This document shows, piece by piece, positions 18,129 to 26,422 of a DNA stretch of 64,000 nt. The notes under the pieces are model-generated. The model searched no databases, was not told the origin of the DNA, and saw nothing but the letters and a program-made list of their open reading frames with translations. The DNA is from Acidimicrobiales bacterium. Lineage in GTDB: Bacteria > Actinomycetota > Acidimicrobiia > Acidimicrobiales > Aldehydirespiratoraceae. The DNA is taken from positions 1 to 64,000 of the forward strand of contig JAKMFW010000082.1 in assembly GCA_022425325.1 (NCBI GenBank). Reading direction: 5' to 3'. Numbering within the stretch: the stretch's first letter is position 1; each line of letters starts with the position of its first letter. Both the position numbers and the translations under genes were made by a program.

Positions 18129-18475
18129 TCGAACGGCTTGCCGGCCACCGTGCGTTCGCCCGGCTCCGGGCGGAGGGCACGCGACGAGGCCGGGGGCCGA
18201 TCCGACTGGTCGTCCGACCTGACACCACCCACCGACCACGCTTCGCGTTCGCAATCCCACGCACAGTGGGAACTGCGGTTGTCAGGAATCGAACGAAACG
18301 TCGCCTCCGTGCGGTTCTTATCGACCTGGATGGGACACCACCGGGCCTTCCCGGAGGTGACCACCTGATCCGGGTCACCGCACCGATCGACGACTGGTCA
18401 CATGCGACACTGCACACCACGATGGCAATGCTTCTCCTCCCCGATCCGAGCGCTCTCGACGGAGATCGTCGATGA
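18125..18475 (+). CDS. rnpA: ribonuclease P protein component
   Basis: A 116-residue RNase P protein that assists the RNA subunit in trimming tRNA 5' leaders. It contains the RNR-type signature [14 protein letters not shown] and the [18 protein letters not shown] segment. The track ORF begins at 17798, but the preceding part crosses rpmH out of frame, so the GTG overlapping the rpmH stop is the sensible start. Its 3' end overlaps yidD (ATGA). The RNase P RNA gene was not seen in the window. Confidence 0.93.
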   Translation: MIERLAGHRAFARLRAEGTRRGRGPIRLVVRPDTTHRPRFAFAIPRTVGTAVVRNRTKRRLRAVLIDLDGTPPGLPGGDHLIRVTAPIDDWSHATLHTTMAMLLLPDPSALDGDRR

Positions 18476-18714
18476 GCCCGGTCGCGCGTCTGTTGCGTGC
18501 TGGTGTGCGGATGTATCAGCGTTTCGCTGACGGCCGGCCGTCGCCGTGCCGGTACACCCCGTCGTGTTCCCTCTACGCCGTTGAAGCGCTCGAGCTCCAC
18601 GGCGCCGTCCGAGGTGGCTGGTACGCCACCCGCCGCCTGTGCCGGTGTCACCCGTGGAGCAGCCACGGCTATGACCCGGTCCCACCCGCCCAGGAGCCCT
18701 CATGTTCGACCTGA
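18472..18714 (+). CDS. yidD: YidD membrane protein insertion efficiency factor
   Basis: An 80-residue protein with the family core [20 protein letters not shown] and the conserved C-terminal [15 protein letters not shown]. YidD is a small membrane-associated factor that aids YidC-dependent insertion. The gene overlaps rnpA by 4 nt and yidC by 13 nt, so the chain rpmH-rnpA-yidD-yidC is likely translated as one coupled set. Confidence 0.93.
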   Translation: MSPVARLLRAGVRMYQRFADGRPSPCRYTPSCSLYAVEALELHGAVRGGWYATRRLCRCHPWSSHGYDPVPPAQEPSCST

Positions 18715-19772
18715 TCGCCCAGGTCCTCGCCTTCTTCTACTCGCTGGCCCCGTCCTACGGCGTCGCGATCGTCCTGCTCACGTTGGCCGTGATGATCGTC
18801 GTCACCCCGTTGACGCTCAAGAGCACGCGCTCGATGCTGCAGATGCAGCGCCTGCAACCTGAGCTCAAAGCGATCCAGACGCGGTACAAGGACGATCGCC
18901 AGAAGATGAACGAGGAGTTGATGGCGTTCTACCAGGAGAACGGCATCAACCCCTTGGGTGGCTGTCTGCCGCTCCTCGTACAGTTGCCCGTCTTCCTCGT
19001 CCTGTTCCGGGTCGTCCAAGGCATCACCCGTCACGCCACCGACGCCGGACTTGCCGGGGGGTGGGCCGCCGGAAGCGCATCGTCGGGTCGCACCGACGTG
19101 GTGCAACTCAATGATGATGATCTCGTCTTCGACCCCGAGAACCTGCCGGTCGAGAGCGACATGTACCAGGATCTCATCCAGACCAACGAGATGAACTTCC
19201 TGGGGATGGATCTCTCCAAGACCGCCCTCGATGTGGTCGGGGAGAACTTCCTGGGGGCACTCCCCTACTTCGCCCTGATCGTCGTCGTCCTCGTTTCGAG
19301 CCTCGTTCAGCAAAAGCAGATCCGGGGCCGCAATACTGGCGCTCAGATCAATCCTCAGCAGGAAATGATCATGCGCATCTTGCCGTGGATGCTGCCGGTG
19401 TTCTCGTTCACGATGCCTGCCGCCCTTGTCGTCTACTTCGTGATCTCGAACCTGTACCGCATCGGTCAGCAGGGCTACATCACCCGATCGCTGTACAGCG
19501 GTGAAGAGAGCCTCGGCGCGCAGGCCCGCCGTTCGCGAGAGGAAGCGCAAGCCAAGGAAAACGCAGGTGGCGGACGGAAGCAAGCCGGTGGACGAACCAC
19601 GCCGAAGAAGGGTGAGCCGACACCGAAGCGCGCCGATGCCAAGGCGGCGACGAAACAGAAGAGTTCTCGGGGGAGTGGCGCCGGCCGAACCGGCAAGGCG
19701 CCCACTCGCCAGCGATCCGGTGGCCGAACCACTGATCCCGGCGCACCCCAGCACAAGAAGCGCAAGCGCTGA
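18702..19772 (+). CDS. yidC: membrane protein insertase YidC/Oxa1
   Basis: A 356-residue insertase. The first transmembrane region ([20 protein letters not shown]) is followed by the cytoplasmic hairpin with [19 protein letters not shown]. The conserved [20 protein letters not shown] helix follows, and the last helix pair lies around [17 protein letters not shown] and [21 protein letters not shown] long basic, glycine-rich C-terminal tail may contact ribosomes. An extra loop of about 60 residues sits between the second and third helices. There is no lipoprotein signal. Start ATG overlaps yidD. Confidence 0.95.
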   Translation: MFDLIAQVLAFFYSLAPSYGVAIVLLTLAVMIVVTPLTLKSTRSMLQMQRLQPELKAIQTRYKDDRQKMNEELMAFYQENGINPLGGCLPLLVQLPVFLVLFRVVQGITRHATDAGLAGGWAAGSASSGRTDVVQLNDDDLVFDPENLPVESDMYQDLIQTNEMNFLGMDLSKTALDVVGENFLGALPYFALIVVVLVSSLVQQKQIRGRNTGAQINPQQEMIMRILPWMLPVFSFTMPAALVVYFVISNLYRIGQQGYITRSLYSGEESLGAQARRSREEAQAKENAGGGRKQAGGRTTPKKGEPTPKRADAKAATKQKSSRGSGAGRTGKAPTRQRSGGRTTDPGAPQHKKRKR

Positions 19773-19818
19773 GCCTCCTGGCCCGCTGCGCGCCAACGGA
19801 AAGAAAGGGTGATCCCTC

Positions 19819-20700
19819 ATGGAATGGGTGGAAACTACCGGTAAGACCGTTCACGATGCCAAGGAAACGGCGCTCGACGCCCTTGGTGTGGACACTGATG
19901 ACGCTGAATTCGAGATCATCAACGACGCTCGGACCGGCCTGTTCGGCCGGGTAAAGGAAGAAGCTCGGGTTCGTGCCCGCGTTCGTCCAACGACACCACG
20001 TGCCAAGGATGACCGTCGCCGTCGCCGTCGTGGCGGAAAGAGCCGTGGTGGCCAGGGTGAGGGTGGTCAACGGACGTCGAACGGAAAGAACCGGGGTGGA
20101 CAGAAGGCCGAAAACGGGGGAGAGTCGAGGGGTTCGTCCCGAGGCGCGAAGCCCAAGCAAGGCAACGACCACGAGAAGAACACCAACAAGGGAAAGCAGA
20201 AGAACGTGAGCGACGAGCCCACCATGCCACTCGAGGAGCAGGCCGACATCGCTGAGGCGTTCGTTGCTGACCTGGCCAAGAACTTCGGTACCACCGTGAC
20301 CTTCGATCGTGAGCAGGTTGCGGACGACGAAATCCGTGTGACGGTCAATGGCGAGAACATCGGCCGCATGATCGGCCAGCGAGGCACGACCGCCGGCGCC
20401 ATCGACGAACTCGTCCGTACGGTGCTTCAGCGCCATGCTGGCAGTGGGCGTGGTGGACGCATTCGGGTCGATATGGGCGGTGTACGTGCTCGTCGGGCGG
20501 AAGCTCTTGCGGCCTTTGTTCGTGAACAAGCGGCCGCTGTCCGTGAATCAGGGGTGTCCCGTGCGCTTGAGCCCATGGGTGGTGCCGACCGAAAGGTCGT
20601 GCACGACACCATCTCTGACGAGGCTGGCGTCGATACGGCTTCCGAAGGCGAGGATCCCAACCGTCGGGTGATCATCGTCCCTGCTGGGGATGCTGACTGA
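19819..20700 (+). CDS. jag: Jag/KhpB RNA-binding protein (Jag-N, KH and R3H domains)
   Basis: A 293-residue RNA-binding protein. The Jag-N domain (about 1-50) starts MEWVETTGKTVHDAKETAL. A low-complexity basic linker rich in Gly, Arg, Lys and Asn spans roughly 55-135. The KH domain follows, with its GxxG loop in NIGRMIGQRG (about 181-189), then an R3H-type segment ending ALEPMGGADRKVVHD. KhpB proteins bind many RNAs and affect cell elongation in other bacteria. An AAAGGGTG ribosome site precedes the ATG. The end overlaps rsmG by 11 nt. Confidence 0.92.
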   Translation: MEWVETTGKTVHDAKETALDALGVDTDDAEFEIINDARTGLFGRVKEEARVRARVRPTTPRAKDDRRRRRRGGKSRGGQGEGGQRTSNGKNRGGQKAENGGESRGSSRGAKPKQGNDHEKNTNKGKQKNVSDEPTMPLEEQADIAEAFVADLAKNFGTTVTFDREQVADDEIRVTVNGENIGRMIGQRGTTAGAIDELVRTVLQRHAGSGRGGRIRVDMGGVRARRAEALAAFVREQAAAVRESGVSRALEPMGGADRKVVHDTISDEAGVDTASEGEDPNRRVIIVPAGDAD

Positions 20701-21337
20701 CGATCAACTGGCCTCGCTTGACGAGGCCTGGACGCCTGCCCGTGCGGCGGGCGTCATTGGTACGGCGCCCGTTGAGGCGCTTGTCGAACACACGGTCTGG
20801 TTTGCCCGGGCCGTGTGTTCGTCGTTTTCGGCATCCTTTGATGAGTTCCACGGCCGCATCGTCGATGTGGGAACTGGCGCGGGGCTTCCTGGAGTGATTC
20901 TGGCGGCGCTCCTCCCCCATGCGGAACTTCGTCTCGTGGACGCCTCTGAACGGCGCCTTGACCACGCCCGTCGTGCGTCACGCGCACTCGGCGTTGGAGA
21001 TCGGGTGGAGATTGCGCATGGACGAGGTGACGAATTGGCGCATGATGCCGCATGGCGTGGCACCCACGATGTGGCGGTGGCCCGACTCCTGGGAGATCCA
21101 GCCGAGACCATCGAACAGTTGGCGCCACTCGTTCGGCCGGGCGGAGTGATTACGATCGCTGCCGCTGAGTCGGCGACGGATCGGTGGGATGCGCTGCCGG
21201 TCACAGAACTTCCCACCTCGTCGGTTTCCTGGGCAGACTCCCCTGTCGGCCTTTTCGCGTCGGTCAGCGTCCTGGCCCCCATGCCGTCGTCGTTTCCGCG
21301 CCGTGAGCGAAAGCGCCGCCAGTCCCCCCTCTTCTGA
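20690..21337 (+). CDS. rsmG: 16S rRNA (guanine-N7) methyltransferase RsmG
   Basis: A 215-residue SAM-dependent methyltransferase that modifies 16S rRNA near position 527 (E. coli numbering). The SAM-binding motif VDVGTGAGLPGVILA and the VDASERRLDHARR segment are diagnostic. The C-terminus is basic (RRERKRR). It overlaps the jag 3' end and is followed by the parS cluster. The alternative name gidB reflects its old link to the origin region. Confidence 0.93.
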   Translation: MLTDDQLASLDEAWTPARAAGVIGTAPVEALVEHTVWFARAVCSSFSASFDEFHGRIVDVGTGAGLPGVILAALLPHAELRLVDASERRLDHARRASRALGVGDRVEIAHGRGDELAHDAAWRGTHDVAVARLLGDPAETIEQLAPLVRPGGVITIAAAESATDRWDALPVTELPTSSVSWADSPVGLFASVSVLAPMPSSFPRRERKRRQSPLF

Positions 21338-21342
21338 CTCGA

Positions 21343-21358
21343 TGTTCCACGTGGACCA
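21343..21358. other. degenerate parS-like site
   Basis: TGTTCCACGTGGACCA matches the parS palindrome TGTTTCACGTGAAACA with three mismatches and keeps the central CACGTG. It lies just after the rsmG stop and is the weakest of three clustered sites. Confidence 0.55.
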
Positions 21359-21384
21359 CGGCTGCGTGCGTCCGGCTGGATTCA

Positions 21385-21400
21385 TGTTTCACGTGAAACA
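21385..21400. other. parS centromere site, perfect
   Basis: TGTTTCACGTGAAACA matches the bacterial parS consensus exactly and is a full 16-bp palindrome. It lies 164 bp before the parA ATG. ParB dimers bind such sites and spread to form the partition complex. Confidence 0.95.
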
Positions 21401-21455
21401 CTCGACCATCAATCCAGGAACACCCCAGGGACGGGCGGGCCAACCCGGCTGAGAG

Positions 21456-21471
21456 TGTTCCACGTGAAACA
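21456..21471. other. parS site, one mismatch
   Basis: TGTTCCACGTGAAACA differs from the palindromic consensus at one base. The three sites are spaced roughly 42 and 71 bp apart, and they fill the rsmG-parA gap. Confidence 0.88.
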
Positions 21472-21563
21472 CCGCCACGTTGGCGCGAATTGGTGGGGGA
21501 GGGTCCTTGCGACGCACGGCAGGCTCCGCGAGGATGACAGCCGTCGTTCGGAAGGAGATCCCG

Positions 21564-22379
21564 ATGTTACGACGGTCTGCGAAGACGCAAGAGCCTGCTC
21601 CGCCACCCGGTCCCCGAGTTTTCGCGGTTGCCAATCAAAAGGGTGGTGTCGGGAAGACGACCACGACCGTCAATCTCGGCGCGTGCTTTGCCGAGTTGGG
21701 GCGTCGGGTTCTGATTATCGACCTCGATCCACAGGCCAACGCCAGCACCGGGCTCGGCTTGAACCCACGCCAACTCGACCACTCGCTGTACGACGTTCTC
21801 TTGCAGGACGTTCCGCTGGAAGACGCAATCGAACCGGTCTCGGTCAAGAACTTGTTTGTCGCGCCAGCGAGCCTTGACCTTGCGGGCGCGGAGATCGAAC
21901 TCGTGCCGGCCATGAACCGTGAGCGGAAGCTCAAGGATGCCATCGAGTCCGTGAGTGAGGACTACGACATTGTCCTTATCGATTGTCCCCCATCGCTTGG
22001 CTTGTTGACGATCAACGGGCTGACTGCTGCGACCGAGGTACTCGTACCGATTCAGACCGAGTACTACGCACTCGAGGGCCTTGGACAATTGATTCGCAAT
22101 GTCGATCTCGTCACTCGCAACCTGAATCCGACCTTGGAGTTGAGCACGATCGTCCTCGTCATGTTCGACGCCCGAACGAAGCTGTCGGGCCAGGTGGCCG
22201 ACGAGGTTCGGGAACACTTTGGCGACAAGGTCATGAAGCATGTGATCCCTCGCACGGTTCGGCTGAGTGAGGCGCCGAGCTTCGGCCAGCCGATCACCAC
22301 GTTCGATCCAGAATCCCGGGGCGCGATCGCCTACCGGACACTTGCAAAGGAGATTCTCGGTGAGTCCGACGAGGCGTAG
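21564..22379 (+). CDS. parA: chromosome partitioning ATPase ParA (Soj)
   Basis: A 271-residue deviant Walker ATPase that moves ParB-parS complexes on the nucleoid. KGGVGKTTTTVNLGACFAEL (from residue 26) carries the signature lysine. Also present are IIDLDPQANASTG and VLIDCPPSLGLLTINGL. Three in-frame ATGs compete. ATG 21564 is preferred because GGAAGGAG sits 6 nt upstream, whereas the track start 21480 has no ribosome site. The 3' end overlaps parB by 20 nt. Confidence 0.95.
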   Translation: MLRRSAKTQEPAPPPGPRVFAVANQKGGVGKTTTTVNLGACFAELGRRVLIIDLDPQANASTGLGLNPRQLDHSLYDVLLQDVPLEDAIEPVSVKNLFVAPASLDLAGAEIELVPAMNRERKLKDAIESVSEDYDIVLIDCPPSLGLLTINGLTAATEVLVPIQTEYYALEGLGQLIRNVDLVTRNLNPTLELSTIVLVMFDARTKLSGQVADEVREHFGDKVMKHVIPRTVRLSEAPSFGQPITTFDPESRGAIAYRTLAKEILGESDEA

Positions 22380-23274
22380 CGGCTTGGGCAAGGGCCTGAG
22401 TTCACTCATCCCGGCTGACGTTGAGACCGACGGCAGCACGTTCCGTGAGATCAATGTCGACGCGGTGGTTCCCAACCGGTATCAGCCACGTGATCACTTC
22501 GATGAAGAGACCTTGTCCTCATTGGCTGACTCGATCGCCGAGGTCGGGGTCATCCAACCGATCGTGGTGCGGGCAACCGACGAGGGGTATGAACTCATCG
22601 CAGGGGAGCGGCGCTGGCGAGCGGCTCGTCGGGCCAATCTGCCGTCGATTCCGGCGATCATTCGAGATTCCGATGATCTTGGATCGCTCGAAACCGCGGT
22701 TGTCGAGAACCTTCATCGCCAGGACCTCAACGCACTCGAGGAGGCGGCGGCGTACCAGCAACTCATCGAGGACTTCAATTTCACCCAGGAGCAAGTCGCG
22801 ACCCGGGTCGGTCGGTCTCGCTCGGCGGTTGCGAACACGATCCGGTTGCTCCAACTGCCGGGCGCTGTGCAGCGACTCGTCATCGAAGGTCAGCTCAGTG
22901 CCGGCCATGCGCGGGCCCTCCTAGTAGCGGCCGATCTGGCCGAGCAGGAGCGAGTCGCGCAACGCATCGTCCGTGACCGTCTGACGGTTCGCGAGACCGA
23001 GGAGTTGCTTCGCGGTGAGGACGCCGGCGAGGCAGATGATGATGACGCCGACACCGACACTGGTGCAGGAAAGACAAAACCGTCCAGCAAGACGGCCGGT
23101 GAGACCAAGGACGCCGGTGTTCTCGAACTCGAAGAACTCTTGGCGACACGACTGGAGACACGCGTCAAGGTCCAGTTGGGGAAAGGTCCAGGCCGCCTGG
23201 TGATCGATTTCGCCGATCTCTCCGACCTCGAGCGGATCTACCGCGTGATTACGCCGCCTGGAACCACCAGCTGA
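22360..23274 (+). CDS. parB: chromosome partitioning protein ParB (Spo0J)
   Basis: A 304-residue CTPase/DNA-binding protein. The N-terminus RRSGLGKGLSSLIP is typical for actinobacterial ParB. The ParB-N domain contains ELIAGERRWRAARRA and the TAVVENLHRQDLN region. The helix-turn-helix EQVATRVGRSRSAVANTIRL recognises parS. An acidic linker (about 220-255) leads to the C-terminal dimerisation domain. GTG 22360 lies just after AAAGGAG inside parA. The track start at 22267 is upstream of this site. Confidence 0.94.
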   Translation: MSPTRRSGLGKGLSSLIPADVETDGSTFREINVDAVVPNRYQPRDHFDEETLSSLADSIAEVGVIQPIVVRATDEGYELIAGERRWRAARRANLPSIPAIIRDSDDLGSLETAVVENLHRQDLNALEEAAAYQQLIEDFNFTQEQVATRVGRSRSAVANTIRLLQLPGAVQRLVIEGQLSAGHARALLVAADLAEQERVAQRIVRDRLTVRETEELLRGEDAGEADDDDADTDTGAGKTKPSSKTAGETKDAGVLELEELLATRLETRVKVQLGKGPGRLVIDFADLSDLERIYRVITPPGTTS

Positions 23275-23280
23275 CGACAA

Positions 23281-23300
23281 AGTGTGACATTTGTCACACT
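23281..23300. promoter_or_regulatory. perfect Crp/GlxR-like palindrome between convergent parB and cwlM
   Basis: AGTGTGACA-TT-TGTCACACT is a 20-bp dyad. It contains TGTGA-N6-TCACA, the exact half-site arrangement of Crp-family regulators such as actinobacterial GlxR. It begins 6 bp after the parB stop and lies downstream of both flanking genes. It could be a regulator site, a roadblock or part of a bidirectional terminator. Confidence 0.5.
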
Positions 23301-23375
23301 CGCTACCTGTGGATATCTCTGGGGAAGCACCACGGACATCCTCTGGATGACCCTGGGGATACCGGTGGACGATGC

Positions 23376-24356
23376 TCAGTCGGCTCGAAGGACCGGCCGG
23401 TCGCACCAGCGGGCGAGTGCGTCGCGCAATGACAACGCCAGTGCTGGTGCCCGCTCGACGACACGAGCGGGGTCGCCGACGCGGCACCACACGGCCGGCA
23501 TGCGTGTCTCGCGCAGAATCGGGATCCGCATACCGACGGCCGGGTGGGGCGCATCGAGAGGCCCGACGATCGCGTGACTGGCGTGCTCGGCCAGACCTCG
23601 ACCACCGGCCGAGACGAAGCCCTCGGTCTGGAAGTACGCGACTGAGAGGTCCTCGGTTGCGAGCGTGACGCCGAGGTACACCGCCCCGTCCCACTCGTTG
23701 GCTGTTTTGGCGTGTGCCGAGAGATCGGGCTGATGAAGTGTCAGCACCTCCGCACCGTCGGCACGAAGACGACGGGCCAAGGTGTCGATGAGTGCGGCGA
23801 CGCCACCCGTTTCACCGACGACGATGCGACGGCCTTGGAGGCCTTGCTGACTGCGAAGACGCTCGGTCTCGCGAACTTCGGCGATGGTCTTCTCTCCCGA
23901 GCGTCGGCCGGCAAGGCGTCCGAGCGCCATCACGGTGTCGGGGCCGACGACACCATCAGGGGTCAGGCCCTGGTTGGCCTGGAAGTTCCGAACCGCCGAC
24001 TCGGTATCCGGCCCGAAGATGCCGTCGACATAGCCGGCGTCGAAGCCGAGGCTTCCGAGTCGTTGCTGCAGATCGGTGATGTCGTCGCCGCGGGTCATGG
24101 GGGAGCGCAGGTAGAGCATGCGATCGCCAAGCCGGAAGTCGGCCTCGATCAGTGCTGCCCAGGTGTGGGCACCGCATTCGCCGTCCTCCATGAGACGGCG
24201 TGTGGCTTGAAAAGCCCGAACGGCGGCCACCGTGTCAGCGTCGTAGATCCCGGGGTCGCTGGTCGCTGGAAAGCCGGCCGCAGCGAGGCGGCGGTGGAGG
24301 TCACGGACAGCGCCTCCTTCATCGCCCGCACACAGCGGTAGCCCCTGATCGGTCAT
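23376..24356 (-). CDS. cwlM: CwlM-like protein: two peptidoglycan-binding domains and a degenerate amidase domain
   Basis: A 326-residue protein. Two PG_binding_1 repeats (about 12-70 and 90-148) include the textbook VDGIFGPDTESAVRNFQANQ. The C-terminal part (about 165-326) has the layout of an Amidase_3 domain (ALIDTLARRLRADGAEVLTL, ANEWDGAVYLGV, ILRETRMPAVWCRVG), but I do not find the zinc ligands. Mycobacterial CwlM, at the same place between trx genes and parAB, is an inactive amidase homologue that regulates MurA. No signal peptide is visible, which fits that role. TAGCCT lies 7 nt before the ATG, suggesting a leaderless start. Confidence 0.75.
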   Translation of the reverse strand: MTDQGLPLCAGDEGGAVRDLHRRLAAAGFPATSDPGIYDADTVAAVRAFQATRRLMEDGECGAHTWAALIEADFRLGDRMLYLRSPMTRGDDITDLQQRLGSLGFDAGYVDGIFGPDTESAVRNFQANQGLTPDGVVGPDTVMALGRLAGRRSGEKTIAEVRETERLRSQQGLQGRRIVVGETGGVAALIDTLARRLRADGAEVLTLHQPDLSAHAKTANEWDGAVYLGVTLATEDLSVAYFQTEGFVSAGGRGLAEHASHAIVGPLDAPHPAVGMRIPILRETRMPAVWCRVGDPARVVERAPALALSLRDALARWCDRPVLRAD

Positions 24357-24397
24357 CGTCCCGAGGCTATCGGCCTTCGGCGCACCCGACCGGAAGT

Positions 24398-24437
24398 GCA
24401 AAATCGAAACAGCCGACCCGGTGGGCCGGCTGTTTCG
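24398..24437 (-). terminator. intrinsic terminator downstream of trxA
   Basis: Arms 24405-24419 and 24423-24437 (CGAAACAGCCGACCC / GGGCCGGCTGTTTCG) form a 15-bp stem with one mismatch and a 3-nt loop. On the minus strand it is followed by ATTTTGC. It should end trxA transcription, leaving cwlM to its own promoter. Confidence 0.75.
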
Positions 24438-24486
24438 TGAAGATCGGATCGGAGAGGGTGTTCCGGTTGGAACCCCGGAATCGGGA

Positions 24487-24813
24487 TCAGATGAACTCGG
24501 CGATGTCGTCGAGGAGAGCTTGCTTGGGCTTGGCGCCGACAATGCGCTTCACTGGTTCGCCGTCCTTGAACAGGATCAATGTCGGGATCGACATGACCTC
24601 GAAGCGTCGGGCGATATCGCCAGCTTCGTCGACGTTGAGCTTTGCGACCTGCAGGGCCTCACCCTGCTCATCGGCGATCTCTTCGAGGATCGGGGCGATC
24701 ATCTTGCACGGCCCACACCATTCGGCCCAGAAGTCGACGAGGACGGGGGCGCCATCGCTGGCGACGGTTTCGTCGAAGGTGCTGTCGGAGAGGGTGGTGA
24801 CGGCTCCTGCCAT
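24487..24813 (-). CDS. trxA: thioredoxin
   Basis: A 108-residue thioredoxin with the active site [15 protein letters not shown] and the cis-proline loop SIPTLILF. It is a cytoplasmic disulfide reductant, recharged by the thioredoxin reductase encoded 125 bp upstream on the same strand. A strong AAAGGAG ribosome site precedes the ATG. A terminator follows the gene. Confidence 0.97.
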   Translation of the reverse strand: MAGAVTTLSDSTFDETVASDGAPVLVDFWAEWCGPCKMIAPILEEIADEQGEALQVAKLNVDEAGDIARRFEVMSIPTLILFKDGEPVKRIVGAKPKQALLDDIAEFI

Positions 24814-24938
24814 GGCGGAGCTCCTTTCATTCGCAGCGCCGAGGCACTGGTGGTTCCGGTGCCGACGTTGCCGCCGGCGTCCACCGGAGAGAACCCGTTG
24901 CGATCGCTCGCTATTCCCGGGACCGGTGTGGGGCAGGG

Positions 24939-25904
24939 TCAGGCGTCGTGGAGCGCCTCGAGGTAGCGCTCGGCTTCGAGTGCACCCTGGCAGCCTGACC
25001 CGGCGGCGGTAATCGCCTGTCGGTAGTAGTCGTCGGTGACATCGCCGACGGCGAAGACGCCGGCGACGTCGGTGGCGGTGCGTCCGGGAACGGTCTCCAG
25101 GTAGCCGTTCTCCTTCATGGCCAGTTGCCCCTTGTACAGGTCGGTCCCGGGACGGTGACCGATGGCGATGAACATGCCTGTCACGGGAAGTTCGGAGGTT
25201 TCGCCCGTCTTGACGTTTTCGACCTTCACCCCGGCAAGCGACTGGTCACCGAGATATTCCGTGACGACCGTGTCCCACAGGAACTCGATCTTCGGGTTGT
25301 TGAACGCTCGGTCCTGCATGATCTTCGATGCCCGCAGCTCATCGCGGCGGTGGATGATCGTGACCTTCTCCGCAAAGCGGCTGAGAAAGTTCGCTTCCTC
25401 GAGTGCGGAATCGCCGCCGCCGACCACGGCAATGTGGTGATCACGGAAGAAGAAGCCGTCGCAGGTGGCACAGGTCGACAGACCGTGACCGATGAGTTCG
25501 GTCTCACGATCGAGGCCCAGCATGATCGACTGCGCACCGGTGGCGATGATGAGGGAATGGGCCCGATAGGTCGGTTCGGCCGAATCGGGATCGCCGACCC
25601 ACACGCCGTAGGGCGCAGCGGAAAGGTCGACCCGGCTGACCTTCACGGTCTGGATCTCCGCCCCGAAGCGCTCGGCCTGCATGCGGAAGTTCATCATGAG
25701 CTCGGGACCCATGATCCCCTCGGGGAACCCTGGGAAGTTCTCGACGTCGGTGGTGAGCATCAGCTGCCCGCCGGGCTGATCGCTGGTCGAGCTGGGCTCA
25801 CCCTCGAGCACGAGCGGGGCAAGGTTCGCGCGAGCGGTGTAGATCGCCGCGGTGAGGCCGGCGGGGCCGGAGCCGATGATGATGACGTCGCGTACGTCGG
25901 ACAT
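24939..25904 (-). CDS. trxB: thioredoxin-disulfide reductase
   Basis: A 321-residue FAD/NADPH flavoprotein that reduces thioredoxin. [19 protein letters not shown] binds [23 protein letters not shown] holds the redox CxxC and the NADPH motif region, and [21 protein letters not shown] closes the FAD site. The ATG at 25904 is preceded by GAAAGG. The track start 25967 adds 21 residues without resemblance to the family. The order trxB-trxA-cwlM matches the origin-proximal locus of other actinobacteria. Confidence 0.96.
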   Translation of the reverse strand: MSDVRDVIIIGSGPAGLTAAIYTARANLAPLVLEGEPSSTSDQPGGQLMLTTDVENFPGFPEGIMGPELMMNFRMQAERFGAEIQTVKVSRVDLSAAPYGVWVGDPDSAEPTYRAHSLIIATGAQSIMLGLDRETELIGHGLSTCATCDGFFFRDHHIAVVGGGDSALEEANFLSRFAEKVTIIHRRDELRASKIMQDRAFNNPKIEFLWDTVVTEYLGDQSLAGVKVENVKTGETSELPVTGMFIAIGHRPGTDLYKGQLAMKENGYLETVPGRTATDVAGVFAVGDVTDDYYRQAITAAGSGCQGALEAERYLEALHDA

Positions 25905-26004
25905 GGATTGCCTTTCGAGAGCGTTCGCTCCGGTGCATTGCGGGCTGCCGGGGGACCGTAGTGGCAACCTCAGGACGGGTCAGGAATCTTCAGGGTGGAC
26001 CAGC

Positions 26005-26397
26005 TCAGCTGAAAAGGCCGTAGCAGACGACCACGACGATGATGACCAGATCCAAGATCGCGGCACCGAGCAGTGGCCGCGAGCTGGAACGACGCGACAG
26101 CCAGGCACCGAGACCGAGAATCGACAGCAGGCTGCCGGCGAAGAGGTGGGCAGCCCAGGTGGCATCACCGACGCCGGCGCCGATCGGCAGGTACGCATCG
26201 GCCATGCGAACCACGGCGACCAAGAAGATGGTGGCTGCCGCAATACCGAGCACGGCGATGACGAGCCCGAAGACGACAGCTCGCAGGACGGTGACGGCAC
26301 GGTCTGTGGTCTGTGCCTTGACCTTGTCGATCACGTCGATGACGCGGTCGGTCTGCTTCGCTGCCCAGTCCGGCTCGGTCTCCTGCTCGGTCGTCAT
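26005..26397 (-). CDS. small multi-pass membrane protein, unknown function
   Basis: A 130-residue protein starting MTTEQETEPDW. A polar N-terminus with a short amphipathic stretch (DRVIDVIDKVKAQ) precedes three hydrophobic segments: VVFGLVIAVLGIAAATIFL, AAHLFAGSLLSILGLGAWL and LLGAAILDLVIIVVVVCYG. I do not recognise a family with confidence. TAGGCT lies 8 nt before the ATG, suggesting a leaderless mRNA. It lies between anti-sigma and trxB on the same strand. Confidence 0.6.
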   Translation of the reverse strand: MTTEQETEPDWAAKQTDRVIDVIDKVKAQTTDRAVTVLRAVVFGLVIAVLGIAAATIFLVAVVRMADAYLPIGAGVGDATWAAHLFAGSLLSILGLGAWLSRRSSSRPLLGAAILDLVIIVVVVCYGLFS

Positions 26398-26422
26398 GGA
26401 CGCCGAGCCTATCGCCTCCCGG

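Noticed and set aside
23308-23316. Single DnaA-box-like sequence (ATATCCACA on the minus strand) after parB
   Set aside because: An isolated box without neighbours, likely chance in this GC-rich region.
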